From Sarocladium kiliense (lineage: Eukaryota; Ascomycota; Sordariomycetes; Hypocreales; Sarocladiaceae): 64,000 bases of DNA. A program made the translations under genes and the position numbers. Of the stretch, positions 20,463 to 32,600 are shown piece by piece. Positions within the stretch are counted from its first letter, which is position 1; the number at the start of each line of letters is the position of its first letter. The notes under the pieces are model-generated. The model did not search any database and was not told the origin of the DNA. It worked only from the letters and a program-made list of their open reading frames with translations. The DNA lies in the NCBI GenBank assembly GCA_030734395.1, contig JAUZTG010000029.1, positions 5,766,001 through 5,830,000 of the forward strand. Direction: 5' to 3'.

Positions 20463-21640
20463 CTGGAGTTGTAAAGCAACCAATGATAGAAGAAAAAATT
20501 AGATTACAAAAGAGAGGATAAAAACCTATGTCCGCAAGACTTGTTGACTCCATGAGAATGACACCTGTTACTTCTCACCAACCCTGTCATTTTCCTTTCC
20601 CTCTTCCTCTTCTTGTTGTTCTTGCCTTTTTTCTTTGGCTGCAACTCCACGGCGCATGTCGAAGATTGGCAGACTTCGGCCTAATGTTGATCAAGAAGTA
20701 ATTCGAAAATGAAGCGTGTTCATGACCTTCTGAGCATTCTGGTCGAAGGTGAAGTCGGCTGGGTACTGCTTGTCCTAGGGTGCTCGGATCTTGAGGAAGG
20801 AAAACTTGCTCCTAGCAAAACAGTAACCCGTCATTCTAAACAATAGACAAGCCTACTCTCACTGCCTCAAGATGTCCTGGTGTTGCCCTAATGATGACTC
20901 GACTAGTGCACACCCTTATAAGGGCCTGCCTCTAGAGTGACGTGGAGCGGATAATCTTGCTGATAGTAAGCAGTTACATTCTTAGTACCAAGAGCCACCT
21001 AACACGGATTGGTAGTCATGGCTGACTGGATGAAGATAGTCAAGCAAGCTGATCCCGAGACTAAGATTAACTGGGCCAGTGACTGATCAGACGACGACAT
21101 GAGCTGCCCTCCATGGCCGGAGCAACAAACCAGGCATGAGAACGCAGCCGCTGGTGGCCATGCACAACCGCTAAAGACATCACTATCAGCCGGTACTACA
21201 TGTATTCGCTGCCTGCTGGGCCTTCTCTAGTGTCTGCTCGGTCACAGGGCTCCCCCTCCCTGAGCGGAAGTCGGATACCTTGAGGCCCAAAGGCGACTGA
21301 AACTGGGAAAACTGCAACATTTGCATTTCTACTTGCTCGGTAAGTGAAACGTTGAGGGGTCTTTTGAAAGAGATCATCTTACTAATTAGGACTGGACTTC
21401 ATAGCGGTTCTCAGGGTTTTCACTAGCTTAGAGGTTTGAGAAAGGGATGTGCACGAAGCTTCAAGGAGATATGGGGATGTATAACCAGGGTGGGTAATCA
21501 TGTGGTGTTAGAAAAGAAGCTGTTTACGAACAATTTAACGCCATATCCTATAGAACCTGCCCATCGCAAAGCCCTTCCATGAAGCCGATCCATCGACCAT
21601 GCACCGCCGAAACGCCAGCTTTGTTTTGTTGATGCATTTC
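20463..21640. other. intergenic region with possible eroded coding fragments
   Basis: About 1.2 kb. Besides the MFS-tail copy (21389-21485) it holds coding-like pieces: plus-strand 21018-21086 (MADWMKIVKQADPE...), minus-strand 21377-21186 (MISFKRPLNVSLTEQ...) and a minus-strand run near 20850-20700 (SKFSFLKIRAP-stop-DKQYPADFTFDQNAQ). A palindromic CCCTTATAAGGG sits near 20910-20925. None can be assembled into a gene I recognise. Confidence 0.4.
21389..21485 (+). pseudogene. degenerate partial copy of the upstream MFS gene 3' end
   Basis: This stretch aligns with 20361-20465, the last about 30 codons plus stop of the MFS gene. GGACTGGACTTCATAGCGG matches GGACTAGGCTTCATGGCAG, and TGCACGAAG matches GACACGAAG further on. 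Most differences are C-to-T or G-to-A, with a few short gaps. It is not translatable. A local duplication later mutated in a RIP-like way is the simplest reading. Confidence 0.7.
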
Positions 21641-23209
21641 TCATGTGAATTCCCTGGGAGTCTGCGCGCTACCCAAGTTAGGTACGTCGTCGTCTTCTTT
21701 GCGCTCCGCATTGCTCCTCCACGGCGATACTGGTCGGAGACCGATACGATCTTGCTGCGACGGCGGCTCGTAACCCGGTGGCGCATCTGCTGGATACATG
21801 CTGCCACCTGCGCCAGGCGGAGGAGGTTGACGCCAGGGTTGCGTGTGGCCATAAGGCTGCGAGCCCCCTCCAAGAGGATCGCCGTGCCGCATACGGCGAT
21901 TCTTTGCCATCCAACGCCGGCCAACTGTAGCAGCAAAAACTGCGAAAATAATAAAGATCATAAGTCCAGCAAGAATCATGCCATAGCGGCGGTTCAATGC
22001 AAAAGTAAGGCCACTATACGTGCTGGTCAGTACAGTATGCAATATGAATATAGAAGGCTTACGCACAAGAAGGCGTTGAGAACACCAAGGAAGAGAATAA
22101 AGCGTCCCAGCCAAACATGAATCTTGCCATAAACGGTAGGATGCTGTGTATCCTTAAACTTCCTATGATGGAGGAAGCCAATAGTGAATTGAGCAAGGAT
22201 GAAGGCGACGACGACGATGCCAATAATCTGATGGTACGACTTGAAGCTCATGGACTAAGATAGCAACTGTTAGCACATTTTATAGCCATTATTCGCGATT
22301 GAACCTACCCTTTGATATGTGAAGCTGGTAGCCACGCCGAGTCCAAAGCCAGCAAGAACCATTATCATAGCCACAGTCTGGTTAAGTGCATGAGCTCGCA
22401 CCCATCCGCCGAGCCTTAACATCAGCGCACCGATGGGCATAAGGGCGCATATCCCAAGTATCATGAGAACGGCGTGTATAGTTGATTTAATGTCGGAAAC
22501 GCCGCCCTTATCAAAGTCGAGGGTTGCGCCATCGGACTTCGCGTTGCTCTTGATCTCGGGGTCTGACTCTACGCCTCTTGTCCGCTTCATATTGAGGGTG
22601 AACCGGCCATAACGGCTGTGCATTTGCAGGTCCTGATCGGCCGAATCACTGCCGAAGCGCGCCTTAGGCCCTAATGCAAAGATTGCCTTTTCGTTCTCAT
22701 CGCTAACATCGATCATGCCGCCTGCTCCGCCGTGGGCAGGCCAATTCCTGCAGTGGCTCAGGCACCGAGCCGTAAAGGTCATATAGTCATCGTCGACGTC
22801 AGAACGTAGGATCTCGAACTCGGGCTCGTCAAAGAAGAATGGTTCCACATTAGAGTAGGTGACGCGAGGGGAGAAGGTAACATTGCTGCGGTCGGCGTTC
22901 TCGTAGATCATGAAGTAGAGGGCACCGGGCATGTCGTCAGAGCCGATGCCGACAGCACCCCAGGCGTAGCCACGCTTAACACGGAGGGAGAAGGCGAGGT
23001 TGACGCCGTTATCCGAAGGCACGGTGAATGCGAAGGCGAGGGCCCCATCGTCGGTAACGAAAGTTGACTGGGCTTTATCGTCGGCGCCGAATACTGTAGT
23101 AAAGGCTGAAGGGTGTTAGAGACGCTACACAGCTGATCGCGTGCCCAAAAAGCTCGAAAGGGCTGAACAGACCTGCCGCCGCCGCTAGGGCAACACTGCG
23201 GAAGAGCAT
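21641..23209 (-). CDS. DOMON domain plus cytochrome b561-like membrane protein
   Basis: Four exons: 23209-23173, 23093-22309, 22254-22067 and 22013-21641 (1383 nt, 460 residues). Order: secretion signal MLFRSVALAAAAVFG; a DOMON heme-type beta domain (AFTVPSDNGVNLAFSLRV to DLQMHSRYGRFTLNM, about residues 20-160); then a cytochrome b561/ferric reductase-like set of membrane helices (IHAVLMILGICALMPIG, VAMIMVLAGFGLGVA, SYHQIIGIVVVAFILAQ, IHVWLGRFILFLGVLNAF, YGMILAGLMIFIIFAVF). Conserved His residues (IHAVL, YHQIIG, IHVWLG) fit heme ligation. The tail is cytosolic, Pro/Gly/Gln-rich. It resembles the cytochrome module of cellobiose dehydrogenase and is probably a transmembrane electron carrier; electron donor unknown. 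Confidence 0.9.
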
Positions 23210-24435
23210 GATGTTGCTCGAAGGTGTCGCCTCATGTAAAGGTAGCCAGATCAGGGGCGAAGAAGATCGCAGGGAGAGGCGAGACTTTAAAGAGTGTATG
23301 GTTTCCCTGTAAAGGAATAGCTGAATCAGGAAGTAATCAGGCGACACGAATGTAAAGAAATGCAGAAGCGAGCGAATGTAGAAAGAAGCTGAGATGGCTA
23401 TACCCCCTTGGTGCCAATTGTCGAACACGAGGCGGCTCGTGGCTGGCTGGCGGCACCGCGCAGAACTCGGTGTGCCATTTGAAGCTGAGGGAGGTAGGGT
23501 GCTTTCGGTGCGACGCGTCGGTTAGTTGAGGAGGTACCGCGAGCAGCGGTTTACGGTACAGGTAGTACTTCGTGCCCTCGCGATGCACACCCCAGAGCCT
23601 AATTTCGGCCGCGCATCGAAGGCCCCGCTCTTGTCCAGGGGTTCCAGTAATGCAGTTAAAGTCAATCAAGCATTGCTTGACCCAGACACTACAGTCTCCG
23701 ATTACACCTGAACTGCACTCTTGGGATCGTTTACCTCTTCTTTCTTACGTTTGCCGAGCATGACCAGAGGGTCTCCCAAGGTCTTGTGTTCTCTCGGCCT
23801 GTGGCAGTGCTGTTTCTGCGAGATTGCAATTCTTCAGATCCCTGCGGTGGATCAGGGGCACGACGCAAATGCCGTTCGGTAGCTGGCATGAAGGGCAGTG
23901 GGTTAGTGTATAATTAATGACCACTCGAATCGCCCTCTCTGTGATTGGCGTGACGATCCTCACTGTAGCTTCTCAGACATTCCAGCATCAGAGTGCTCTA
24001 CCGGGGTACTATGTAATCCGAGTAGCTGACTATTCTGTTCATTATCGTCGCTACTATTCTAGCTACTACTTTAATTATTATTCTTGCTATTCTAGACATT
24101 ATTTTAGGCGCTATCTTAGGTTCTATTCTAGGTTCTATTCTAGGTTCTATTCTAGGTGCTATTCTAGGTGCTATTTTAGCTACTATTCGGATCACTATTC
24201 TAACAGCTATCCTAATTATTATTCTGGGTACTATTGTAATTAGGTACTATTGTAATTATTACTGTAGTTGTTGGGTGCACAATGGTAGTCAGAATGTGAG
24301 GGCGGTTGATGTGGCAGGCCAAGGCTGCGCTTATCTTATCAACCACAAAGGCCAGCTCTCCCTCCGTCATCGCCAACACCTCCCGCCGCGCTCCCACCGC
24401 AAGAAACGAACGACCATGCGCCAATACTTGTCAAC
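23210..24435. other. intergenic region
   Basis: 1.2 kb between divergent genes. It holds the 12-nt minisatellite at 24047-24240; elsewhere only short unrecognised frames. Confidence 0.5.
24047..24240. repeat. degenerate 12-nt minisatellite (unit CTATTCTAGGTT)
   Basis: About 15 imperfect units of 12 nt, with a few 9-nt units, best conserved at 24119-24170. Read in one plus frame it gives a Tyr/Ser/Arg repeat (FYSRFYSRFYSR); in another plus frame a hydrophobic ILGSILGSILGA run; on the minus strand RIEPRIEPRIEP. The period is a multiple of three, so all these frames stay open, which explains the long apparent ORFs. I regard it as non-coding sequence. Confidence 0.85.
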
Positions 24436-25577
24436 ATGACACAATACCTATCCCTCGTCGGCTGGGCCTTTCTTCCAGGTGTAAGGGGCTTCTGTATTGA
24501 GGCACTTTCTTTCAGATTGTCTGTTTGCTGACCTTGCCCCAGTTTGTCACCGGTTGGGTCCAAACCATCTACTATGGCCTCACGATCCGTGCCGGCGACC
24601 CTAAGCCTCGGCCCGGTTCTCCTCAATACGCCGCTCACCGGCGCGTGATTCAGATACTTGTGGTTACATTCTACTTGCTATACACCATCTACGAAGCCGA
24701 CCACGATCTCCGCCAGGCTTCACACTATTACGCCGACCTTCGCCTTGGTTTCAACGCCTCCGAAAAGGACATCAAGTCCCGCTTCCGCCGTCTGGCAGCT
24801 GTGCATCACCCCGACAAGTCCTCAAGCTCGTCCGCAAACGACTCGGCGAACTACTTCATTCACCTGAAGCTTGCGAGCGACACATTACAAGATGCGGCTA
24901 AACGCTTTGCCTACGAACGCTTCGGGCCCAGCGTTGAGAGCTGGAAGAAGTGCGTCACCATAAAGGACTATGTGACTCGCGGCGTGCTCTCTGGCATTCT
25001 TCCATACTATGGCGTCGGTGCCGCTACTGTCTACGTCCTCGGGCTGTTTGGCTACATGGATTTCGGTCGCTTCTACCGCTGGCTAATTCTTCTCACCCTC
25101 TGCGTCTTCGAGCTTCACACCGTCACGCGTCCGCACCATGCCACCTACCTCAACGTTATCAACTCGATTGTTACCACGATTTCGAGCCACCCGCCTTACC
25201 TCCCCTTCCAGCTCATCAGCCTCGCCCGCAAAATCACCGTTACAATGTACATCGCACTCGCCCAGATCGGCCCGCTCGTGCAGGCTCACCTCAACCCTGA
25301 CGAGCAGCGCGCAAACGAATCAGAAGAAAAGGCTTTGAAGAAGGGCTTGGAGCGACTGGGCCAGGCAGCGCAGGCGCTGGACTACGAGGCGACGAAGCTG
25401 ATTGACGTGGAATTGGTGCCGTTCAAAGCTGACCCTCAGCAGGCGGCAAATCTGCAGGGCAAGATGAGGGAGTGGCTGGTGCAGAATACGATCCGGGGCG
25501 ATCCCATGGTGAGGGACGCATTGGGCAGGTCTCTGAAGAAGCAGAGGGGAGAGTACCCTTGTCGAGGGAGGAGGTGA
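24436..25577 (+). CDS. membrane-anchored J-domain (DnaJ) co-chaperone
   Basis: Two exons, 24436-24480 and 24543-25577 (1080 nt, 359 residues). The short first exon MTQYLSLVGWAFLPG joins to FVTGWVQTIYYGLTIRAGDP, the start typical of this fungal membrane J-protein family. A membrane helix (IQILVVTFYLLYTIYEA) precedes the J-domain, which has HPD at about residues 104-106 (AAVHHPDKS). Two more hydrophobic segments follow (GVGAATVYVLGLFGYM; WLILLTLCVF), then a soluble C-terminal tail. Probably in the ER or nuclear envelope, recruiting Hsp70. An alternative acceptor at 24515 would give a 35-nt intron and add nine residues; the 62-nt version is preferred because of intron size and family sequence. 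Confidence 0.88.
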
Positions 25578-25817
25578 TGGCTTCGAACTTGCTATAGTAG
25601 TCCTCAAAAAGCAAACAAGGTTGACAAACAGATAAGTGTAGATTTATACATAGAAACAGGAAACACCGAACGCTCGTGCCGGCAGATTCCACAAACACAC
25701 AAAATCTATCTAATGCATTGTTTTTGCGACATCGATCGCATTCCTACAACGGCTTCCTACGTCACTGTCCACCACTTGCCTCCCCGTGCAGCGCAAGTTG
25801 CGCATGAGGCAGACTGT

Positions 25818-27600
25818 CTACAGCCTCTGTGCTCCCCTCGTCTCGATCGGAATCAGGCACATGCCCACGAACGCAGATAGAATCAGGATTGCAGACATGT
25901 AGATCGGCACCGTAGCTCCATCGCCAGGAACATTTGCCGCCAGAATCGGAGCCATGAGTCCGGTGACTCTGTTCAAGAAGCTCGCAACACCGGTGCCTGC
26001 CCCCCGCACTGGAGCAGGGAAGATCTCTGGGGTAAAGGCATACAACACACCATACATGATGTTTTGCGAGAAGGCCTCGACGCAGGAGAAGACGAGCTGC
26101 GCGGTGGGTGTGGTGCCAAGGATGACAAACATGAACAGGAAGATCGCGGAGATGAATGTTGATGAGGCAAGAGTACCACGGCGGCCGAGGAAGGGTGAGG
26201 GATGGTCGACCAAGTACGCCGCAAGAAGCGACCCGGGCACGCCCATCACCGAAGTTATGGCGTAGTTCCGATAGCTCTCAGCAGAGATCGCTGAAGATTC
26301 GGACGCGGCTGTTTCGTCATGATGACCCAAAAATTGAATCAGGAAGGCATTGAAGAGAGGATATCCCAGCCCAATGCTCGCCCAGCAGAACCAGATGAGC
26401 GAGGTTGCGGTAGCCAGCGTTTTGGTCTGGAACAGTGGGCGGAGTCTTTCCTTGGAGAAAGCCTTGAGCTTTGCCCGAATGTCGTACCTTGACACCACGA
26501 CAACCTGCGGTTCAGGCTCATCTTCAGCAGCAACAAGATCAAGAATTTCCGACGTCAGCCAAGTCTTCGTGCCATTCCTGTAGGCGATGCCGTGAACCAC
26601 TGCGACAGCCTCGTTCTGACGCCCGCGTGTGAGGAGGAATTTTGGAGACTCGAACAGATGGAAGATGAAGAAGCGTACAACGAACATGGCAAACGTGATG
26701 ATGCCGATGGTCACGATGAAGTAACGCCAGCCCTCTTCGACTGGCCATCGCGAGATAAAAAACCATGCAACAAGCGAGGACGCGAGCTGGCCAACTGGCC
26801 ACCACACCGATAAGAGCGTTAGAAGCGCACTGGAAGCATCCGGAAGAAACTCGAGGAACAGGGCACCGTCAACGGGGAGATTGCCGCCAACACCAAACCC
26901 AAGAGCTGCAAAGAAGAAGCAAACACCGCCCCACGTCTGAGCATAAGCAGCCATGATACCAAAGATGCTCGTGATAAACAGGGTCATGTTAAAGGCTAGG
27001 CGGCGACCCAAGTAGTCAGACCCCACGCCCCAAAGCACGCTGCCAACGGCAAGGCCGACAAACACGGCGCTGGTAGTGTACCGAACCCTCTTTTCCGAAA
27101 TGTCAAACTCTGCAGACAGAGAGGGCAAGGTCAAAGAAACGCCCTGTAGCCAGAGGTTGTCAGCCAACCAGCCGAAGCCACAGAGGACGAAGAGTTGCCA
27201 GTTGTACGAGCCCATGCCGATATCTTGAATGGCCTTGTTGATGAGCTTAGATTTGACTACGCCAATTAGCTTATACTTCATGAATCTGAAACGTTCAAAA
27301 CTCACTCTCGTAGTCGGACCATTTGCCTTGACGACCAGAACGTGTCTCCTTACGCAGGCCTTCGATGGTGTATTCGGCGGCCTGCATTGGGAGCATGCCC
27401 TGCGTCTCGTTCTCATCATCCTTGCCAGCCTCGTCGTCATCAGCAGAAGCTGGAGCCTCGAATTCAGCACGCCCAGTACGAGAAGAGTAGCTGTGAAGAT
27501 GGGCCTCTTCCAACGGAATGAGGACCCCTTCGTAGTCATCAACGGATTCAATGCGGCCGAGGCCAAGACCCCAGGTGATCTTCATGGTGACAGCTGCCAC
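25818..27600 (-). CDS. MFS transporter, SV2-like / general substrate type
   Basis: Two exons, 27600-27306 and 27256-25818 (1734 nt, 577 residues). The N-terminal 98 residues are acidic and cytosolic (MAAVTMKITWGLGLGRIES...). The 49-nt intron joins SDYE to IKSKLINKAIQDIGMGSYNW, a conserved entry to TM1 (FVLCGFGWLADNLWLQGVSL). Twelve helices follow, with motif A-like GVGSDYLGRRLAFN, then GFGVGGNLPVDGALFLEFLP and ending YAFTPEIFPAPVRGAGTG...LNRVTG, the pattern of SV2/sugar-porter-like fungal transporters. Ignoring the splice lets another frame run 582 codons upstream; that N-terminus is an artefact. Substrate unknown. Confidence 0.9.
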
Positions 27601-28406
27601 TTTGAGTCTCTCCGATGAGCAGAGAGCGTCGTTATTTTAGAACTGGTGAAGGGTAATATGCTGAAGCAAGCACCGGCGGTCAGACACCAGCTTTGGATGA
27701 GATGCTGGGACCTGGCGGCTGATCCGGATACTCGCTGGATGATACCCCCGAAGGCGTTGCGGGGTCTAACCAAGCCATACAGCTAGTAGTCTGAGCGGAC
27801 GGTTGTTTCAAGTTGGTCAAGATTCAAAAGGCGAATGCAAGTTGCGGGCATGCTTGCGCTGACAATGTTGAGAAGCGGTGTGAAGGGAAAATTGAGATCG
27901 AAGCAGGGAGTTGCGAATTAGGGGGACGGATTCGAAGAGGCCCCGAGGCCAGGTCATCCGTCTCAGGCGGAACAGGCTGTTAGTCATAGCGCCATGGTGC
28001 GCTGCGATGGCCTCTGGTGACTGCGCCACAGGGCCGCTTGTCTTGGGTGGACCATCACGAGTCGGAATGTATGCCCAGATAGGACATGAATACCAAAGAA
28101 ATATTATTGTATTCAAGAGACTCTGAGTGAATGAGCTTGTCGACACGTTTTCTCGAGACATCACGTGTAGATGGGCTTATCTGAGATGGCATAGCTAGGA
28201 ATGTATCCAACGTCTCATCAGCCACGATGAGTATCGTCGAAAATGGCGAGTGTAGACGAGGAAAGAATTTAATGTACATCTACATATCGGCTTTCGCCGT
28301 CAAAAATTTGCTTCACAGAAAGCAGCCCTCAAAACTCATTGCGCTGTGTTTTTGAACAACTCCCAAACGCCAGACATCGTTGTGATCCTCCCTCAGCCCA
28401 AAGAGC
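27601..28406. other. intergenic spacer
   Basis: 806 bp between two minus-strand genes. Overlapping short frames (27817-28164, 28055-28279 minus) resemble nothing. It should contain the promoter of the MFS gene and the terminator of SUB1. Confidence 0.5.
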
Positions 28407-28964
28407 TCAGTCGTCCTCTTCCTCATCGCTCGTAGCTTCGATGTTGGCTTTGGATGACTTTCTCTCCTTCTTGACCTTCTTCATTTTGGCCGGGACCTCC
28501 GGAGCATCCTCCATGTTCGTATCGTCTACACTGTGACCTTCTTTCTTGAGAGCTGCGTTAATGCCTGGTGCAGCCTTGAGCAGGGCTGCGTACTGCTCAA
28601 CCGAGAGAGAGATGCCCTAAGCACTTAGCAGGGGCCCTTCACTTCTTTGTGGTGAGGATGAGTACCTTCTTGCCGGGCAACATCTTGCCATCTTTCTCGT
28701 AGAACTCTCGGATGTTCACAAAGCACATGTTCTTGAAATGAGATATTCCAACTCGGCGCTTATTGGAGAGCTGGAGACTTATGAGCAAAGATATATGTCC
28801 AAAGTGTGTGGTTCACGTACATCCCAGTAAGGGTTTCCATCGTCATCTTCACCGGCCGGTGATGCAGATCCAGTCTTCTTGCTCTTCTTGGGAGCTTGTG
28901 GTGCAGTCGTCGAGGCATCGGAATCATCGATGAAGCTCGCGCTTCTTTTCTTAGTGTAAGACAT
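28407..28964 (-). CDS. SUB1: transcriptional coactivator PC4/Sub1
   Basis: Three exons, 28964-28821, 28770-28666 and 28616-28407 (459 nt, 152 residues), with introns of 50 and 49 nt. The central PC4 ssDNA-binding fold is spread over exons 1-3: NPYWD-LSNKRRVGISHFKNMCFVNIREFYEKDG, KMLPGKK, then GISLSVEQYAALL. A basic/serine N-terminal arm (KKRSASFIDDSDAS) and a C-terminal tail of KMKKVKKERKSS with final DEEEDD are typical of fungal Sub1. It acts in the nucleus in RNA polymerase II (and III) initiation and in DNA repair. No single frame exceeds 61 codons, so it is visible only after splicing. Confidence 0.95.
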
Positions 28965-29649
28965 GATGAAAAGGACCGACCAACCAAACCAATTGGAGAG
29001 CCAATGGGTTTAAAGTTTGACCCGGAATGCAGGAGGCAATAGTCGCACGCGCTCGCTGAGGTTGATGGCAAGTTCAAGATCTTCAACCAAGTACGACGCG
29101 TCTCGTGGTGGCTACCAACTGTGGCGCAACGCTCCTCAGAGGCTGGAACTTGACGCCAACTCACGTGATGCTCTTGCTTCACTTGCGAATGACTTCAGTC
29201 CTGCCGTTTCTGTTCCTATTTACTCCAGACATTGATCAAACATGAAGGGCTCATATTACAGCTCCATACGCATACTCTTCATTGTCCTGAAAGCTCAGTT
29301 AGACCACAACAACGCCTACCAGAGAACACATTAGGCGTTACGTGGACGTCAATTTAACACCGTTGGCACGGCGCGGCGCGGCACTAGACGTGGGCGGCTG
29401 TCAGGGGTCCAAATTTAGCGATCCAACCCCTGAGAGGCTCACAATAAGCTCCATCTTGCAATCGATCGATCCAAAGGATGCGACTGTCCCTGTAACAGGC
29501 TTTTTCTCAGCCAATTTTGCTTCGCCCTTCGATAAATCTGACATCGTCCACCGCTTTGCCGCCCTCGCTGGACATGTTGACCGCCGAGAGCGCGCTGTCG
29601 TTATTCAAGCTTCAGATCTGCGACACCCCGCCAAGGTTGAGCTATCGAG
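28965..29649. promoter_or_regulatory. divergent promoter region of SUB1 and the PX protein gene
   Basis: 685 bp between two divergent starts. GC-rich around 29370 (cggcgcggcgcgg). A plus-strand frame 29342-29836 runs into the PX gene in another phase and is not credible. Confidence 0.4.
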
Positions 29650-32600
29650 ATGGCTTCGATTGTCGATGAACCTGCGCGCCGCGCCAGTACGGATGCTCCA
29701 GAGCCCGTCGAACGAGACAACCTCGAGACTTCCCATACGACCTCGGAGGAAAGCACGAAAGCTGTTGAGAAAATACCCGACCAAACGACGCCAAACGTCC
29801 AACCGAACCTTCCGAAAGACGACGCGGCTTCCGTAGACCCCAATGCTCTCGCGACCAAGGCCCTCGAGTTCCTCTCCACAGCGACCCCAACCACACTGTC
29901 GGCTGTAGCTGTCGGCTTCGCGACTGTCACATATGCTGTCCTCGGCAAGCTTGGCTTGGTCCTCATAGGTGCCTTTGGTGGTGTCGTGGGCTTCATTTCC
30001 TGGCAAGCTCGGAACCCCCAGGTTGCAAAGATCGTTCGGGGTGAAAAGGGGCTTGATGTCGTGGAGCGATTGCTCCTACATATTGACGAGAAGAACCAAG
30101 AACCAAAACCGGGCGAGGAGGAAGACGAGTCGACTCTCAAGTCATTTGAAGACTTCCGCCCGGAAACAAAAGATGCTCTCGCCGGCCTGGTCGATGCTAT
30201 CATCCGCGATTATGTCAAGTGGTGGTACAGTCCCATTGTACCAAGCGACCACTCCTTCCCTCTTGCCTGCCGCAAGGTTTTGACATCGTTTCTGCTCGGC
30301 ATCTCAAACCATCTGTACCGAAAGCGACCGGCCGATGCCTTCCTCGATCTCCTCACGAACTCCTCATCCATGCTGATCGTCTTCATGTCAGAGCTGGCCT
30401 CGGCATTCTCAGACCTTCCGCCCGATTCCAGCATGACGGCAGCAGACACGGTCTATAACTACCTAGCATCCCATCCCAATTCCAATCTTGCGAATCTCCT
30501 GAACCAAAGACAGCAGGCTGCCAAGTTTAAGATGATCTCGGAGGACATGCTAGGTTTCCTTGAACAGAGCTCGTACAACTGCGGGCCTGCGAGGATCTTT
30601 CTTCGAGAGATCTTTGCCAACTCTGTTTTCGAGATGATGCTGCAGAAGTGCAGCAAAGCCGACTACATCAATGCTTGGATTGTCTATCTCCTTGAAGATG
30701 GTGAGCCCGACCTTAGTCATGCCATTGATGTTGGTATGCAAACAGGCCGTGACGCTGGCAGCAGTGTCTTCGCCGATATGGACGGCAACGTGGGCAACAT
30801 AGGTCTCGCACGACCCCCCCAGAGGAACACACACAAGAAACAACTTAGTCGTGCCGAAGAAGAGATGGATGAAGCAATGGAGGAGATGAAGCGAATGAAC
30901 GCAATGATTGCGAAGGAGCACGAAGCACGTCGCAAACGAGAGGCTTCCATCAGTGAGGACAGCCGACCGATGAGGACGAGCACCGAGAGTGACGGGGAGA
31001 ATCAAGGCAAGACGAGGACTCCAGGTGAAGAGTCGCCGACCTCCGGACGGTCATTCGACAAGTCCTCAGGGCGTGACAACTCGAATGATGGCTTTTCGAC
31101 CTCGGCAAAGAGCGAGACCGCCCCTACACCGGCCACACCGTTGTCGACCGCCGACTACCCAAGTCCTGTGGCCTCCCCTCAGGAAAAGCAGCAAAGCCAC
31201 TTTACGAACTTTGATCAGATTATTCCCAAACCCCAACAGGCTGAAGAAGATGACCAAAGGGATGAGAAGGCAGCGCCAAAGAAAGCACCACTGACACTGC
31301 ACAACGCATCATTTACTCTGCACGATGATGTGTCCAGTGATACAGCACGAATTCGCATGAAGCCTACCTGGGATTATCTTATTCAGGTTGAACCGTCTTC
31401 TACTGATCACTCCGGATGGATGATCGTGCGGCGATACTCAGACTTCGAGACGTTGCATGAAATTCTACGGAGAATCGCTCAGATCTCTGGTGCCACTGCC
31501 TTTACTGAGCTTCACAAGGAGCTGCCCTTTTGGAAGATCCACACGCGAGAGTCTCTACGAGGCGAGCTAGAGCGTTACCTGCGAGATGCTTGTTGGTACC
31601 AATCCCTGGCCGAGAGCGAAGGTATGCGGCGCTTCTTAGAAAAGTCTCAGGGACACACGCACACCAACTCTAAGTCGTTTGGATGGGAGACAGTTGGCAA
31701 GAACATGCTTGAAGGTCTCACGACAGCACCCAAAGGCTTCGTTGAGGGCAGCAAGACACTTGTTGGCGGCGTGAGCGGCGTGTTTGGGAATTTCCCTGGA
31801 CTGGTCAAGCGCCCTACACTGCAGAACTCCGAGTCTGCGCCAAATGTGAGCCGACTCTCAATCTCTACGCCACCTCGCATGGATAGTATGAGATCACCTG
31901 CCAGATCTGAGCGAGCTAGCATGGATAGCCAGAGATCATCTGTCATATCAACACAACCCGGAAAGATGGCCCCCATGGAACGTCGTCCAAGCTATCAGTC
32001 TCAGGGCGATGGTGATGGGGAGTCAAGATCGGGCAGACATGATCGTATGGAGTCGTCTTCAGTTTCTGGTAGCGCCAGACCAAGCCGGGAACATAGCCGG
32101 GCTCCTAGCGGAGCACCACTGCGCTCGCCATCTTCACTGAGTCTGCTCGACCAACTGAGACTTCCGCCCCATCCAGACGAAGTTGGCGATGACTTCGAAT
32201 GGTCTGCGGATGGCGCAGAGATACACCCTAAACCGCTGGAAAAGCCCATGCCAAGCCCAGCACCATCAACATCTGGCACGAAGATGCCTCCGAAGCCAGC
32301 AAGACAGCACTCTCAGTTGACCGAGCCGGAAACACGAGTGGCTGTTGAGCTCATGTTTGCCGTCATTAACGAGATGTACACGCTTTCTTCTGCTTGGAAT
32401 ATTCGCCGGACGCTTCTCACAGCAGCGAAGTCATTTCTCCTGAGACCTGGCAACCCGTCTTTGCTCAACGTGCAAAATCTCATTCAGGACTCCATTGATG
32501 GCAACACGTCCGATACTAGCATTGCGGCACAGCTTCGTAAGCTGCGTGAAAATACGATGCCGACGGAGGACGAACGCGCCGCGTGGCCTGCAGAACCTAC

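Noticed and set aside
23917..24243. Tyr-rich 108-codon protein
   Set aside because: Produced entirely by the 12-nt minisatellite; equally open in other frames.
27257..27566. N-terminal extension of the second MFS transporter in a continuous 582-codon frame
   Set aside because: It reads a 49-nt intron and the antifunctional phase of exon 1; the spliced model restores the conserved SDYE-IKSKL junction.
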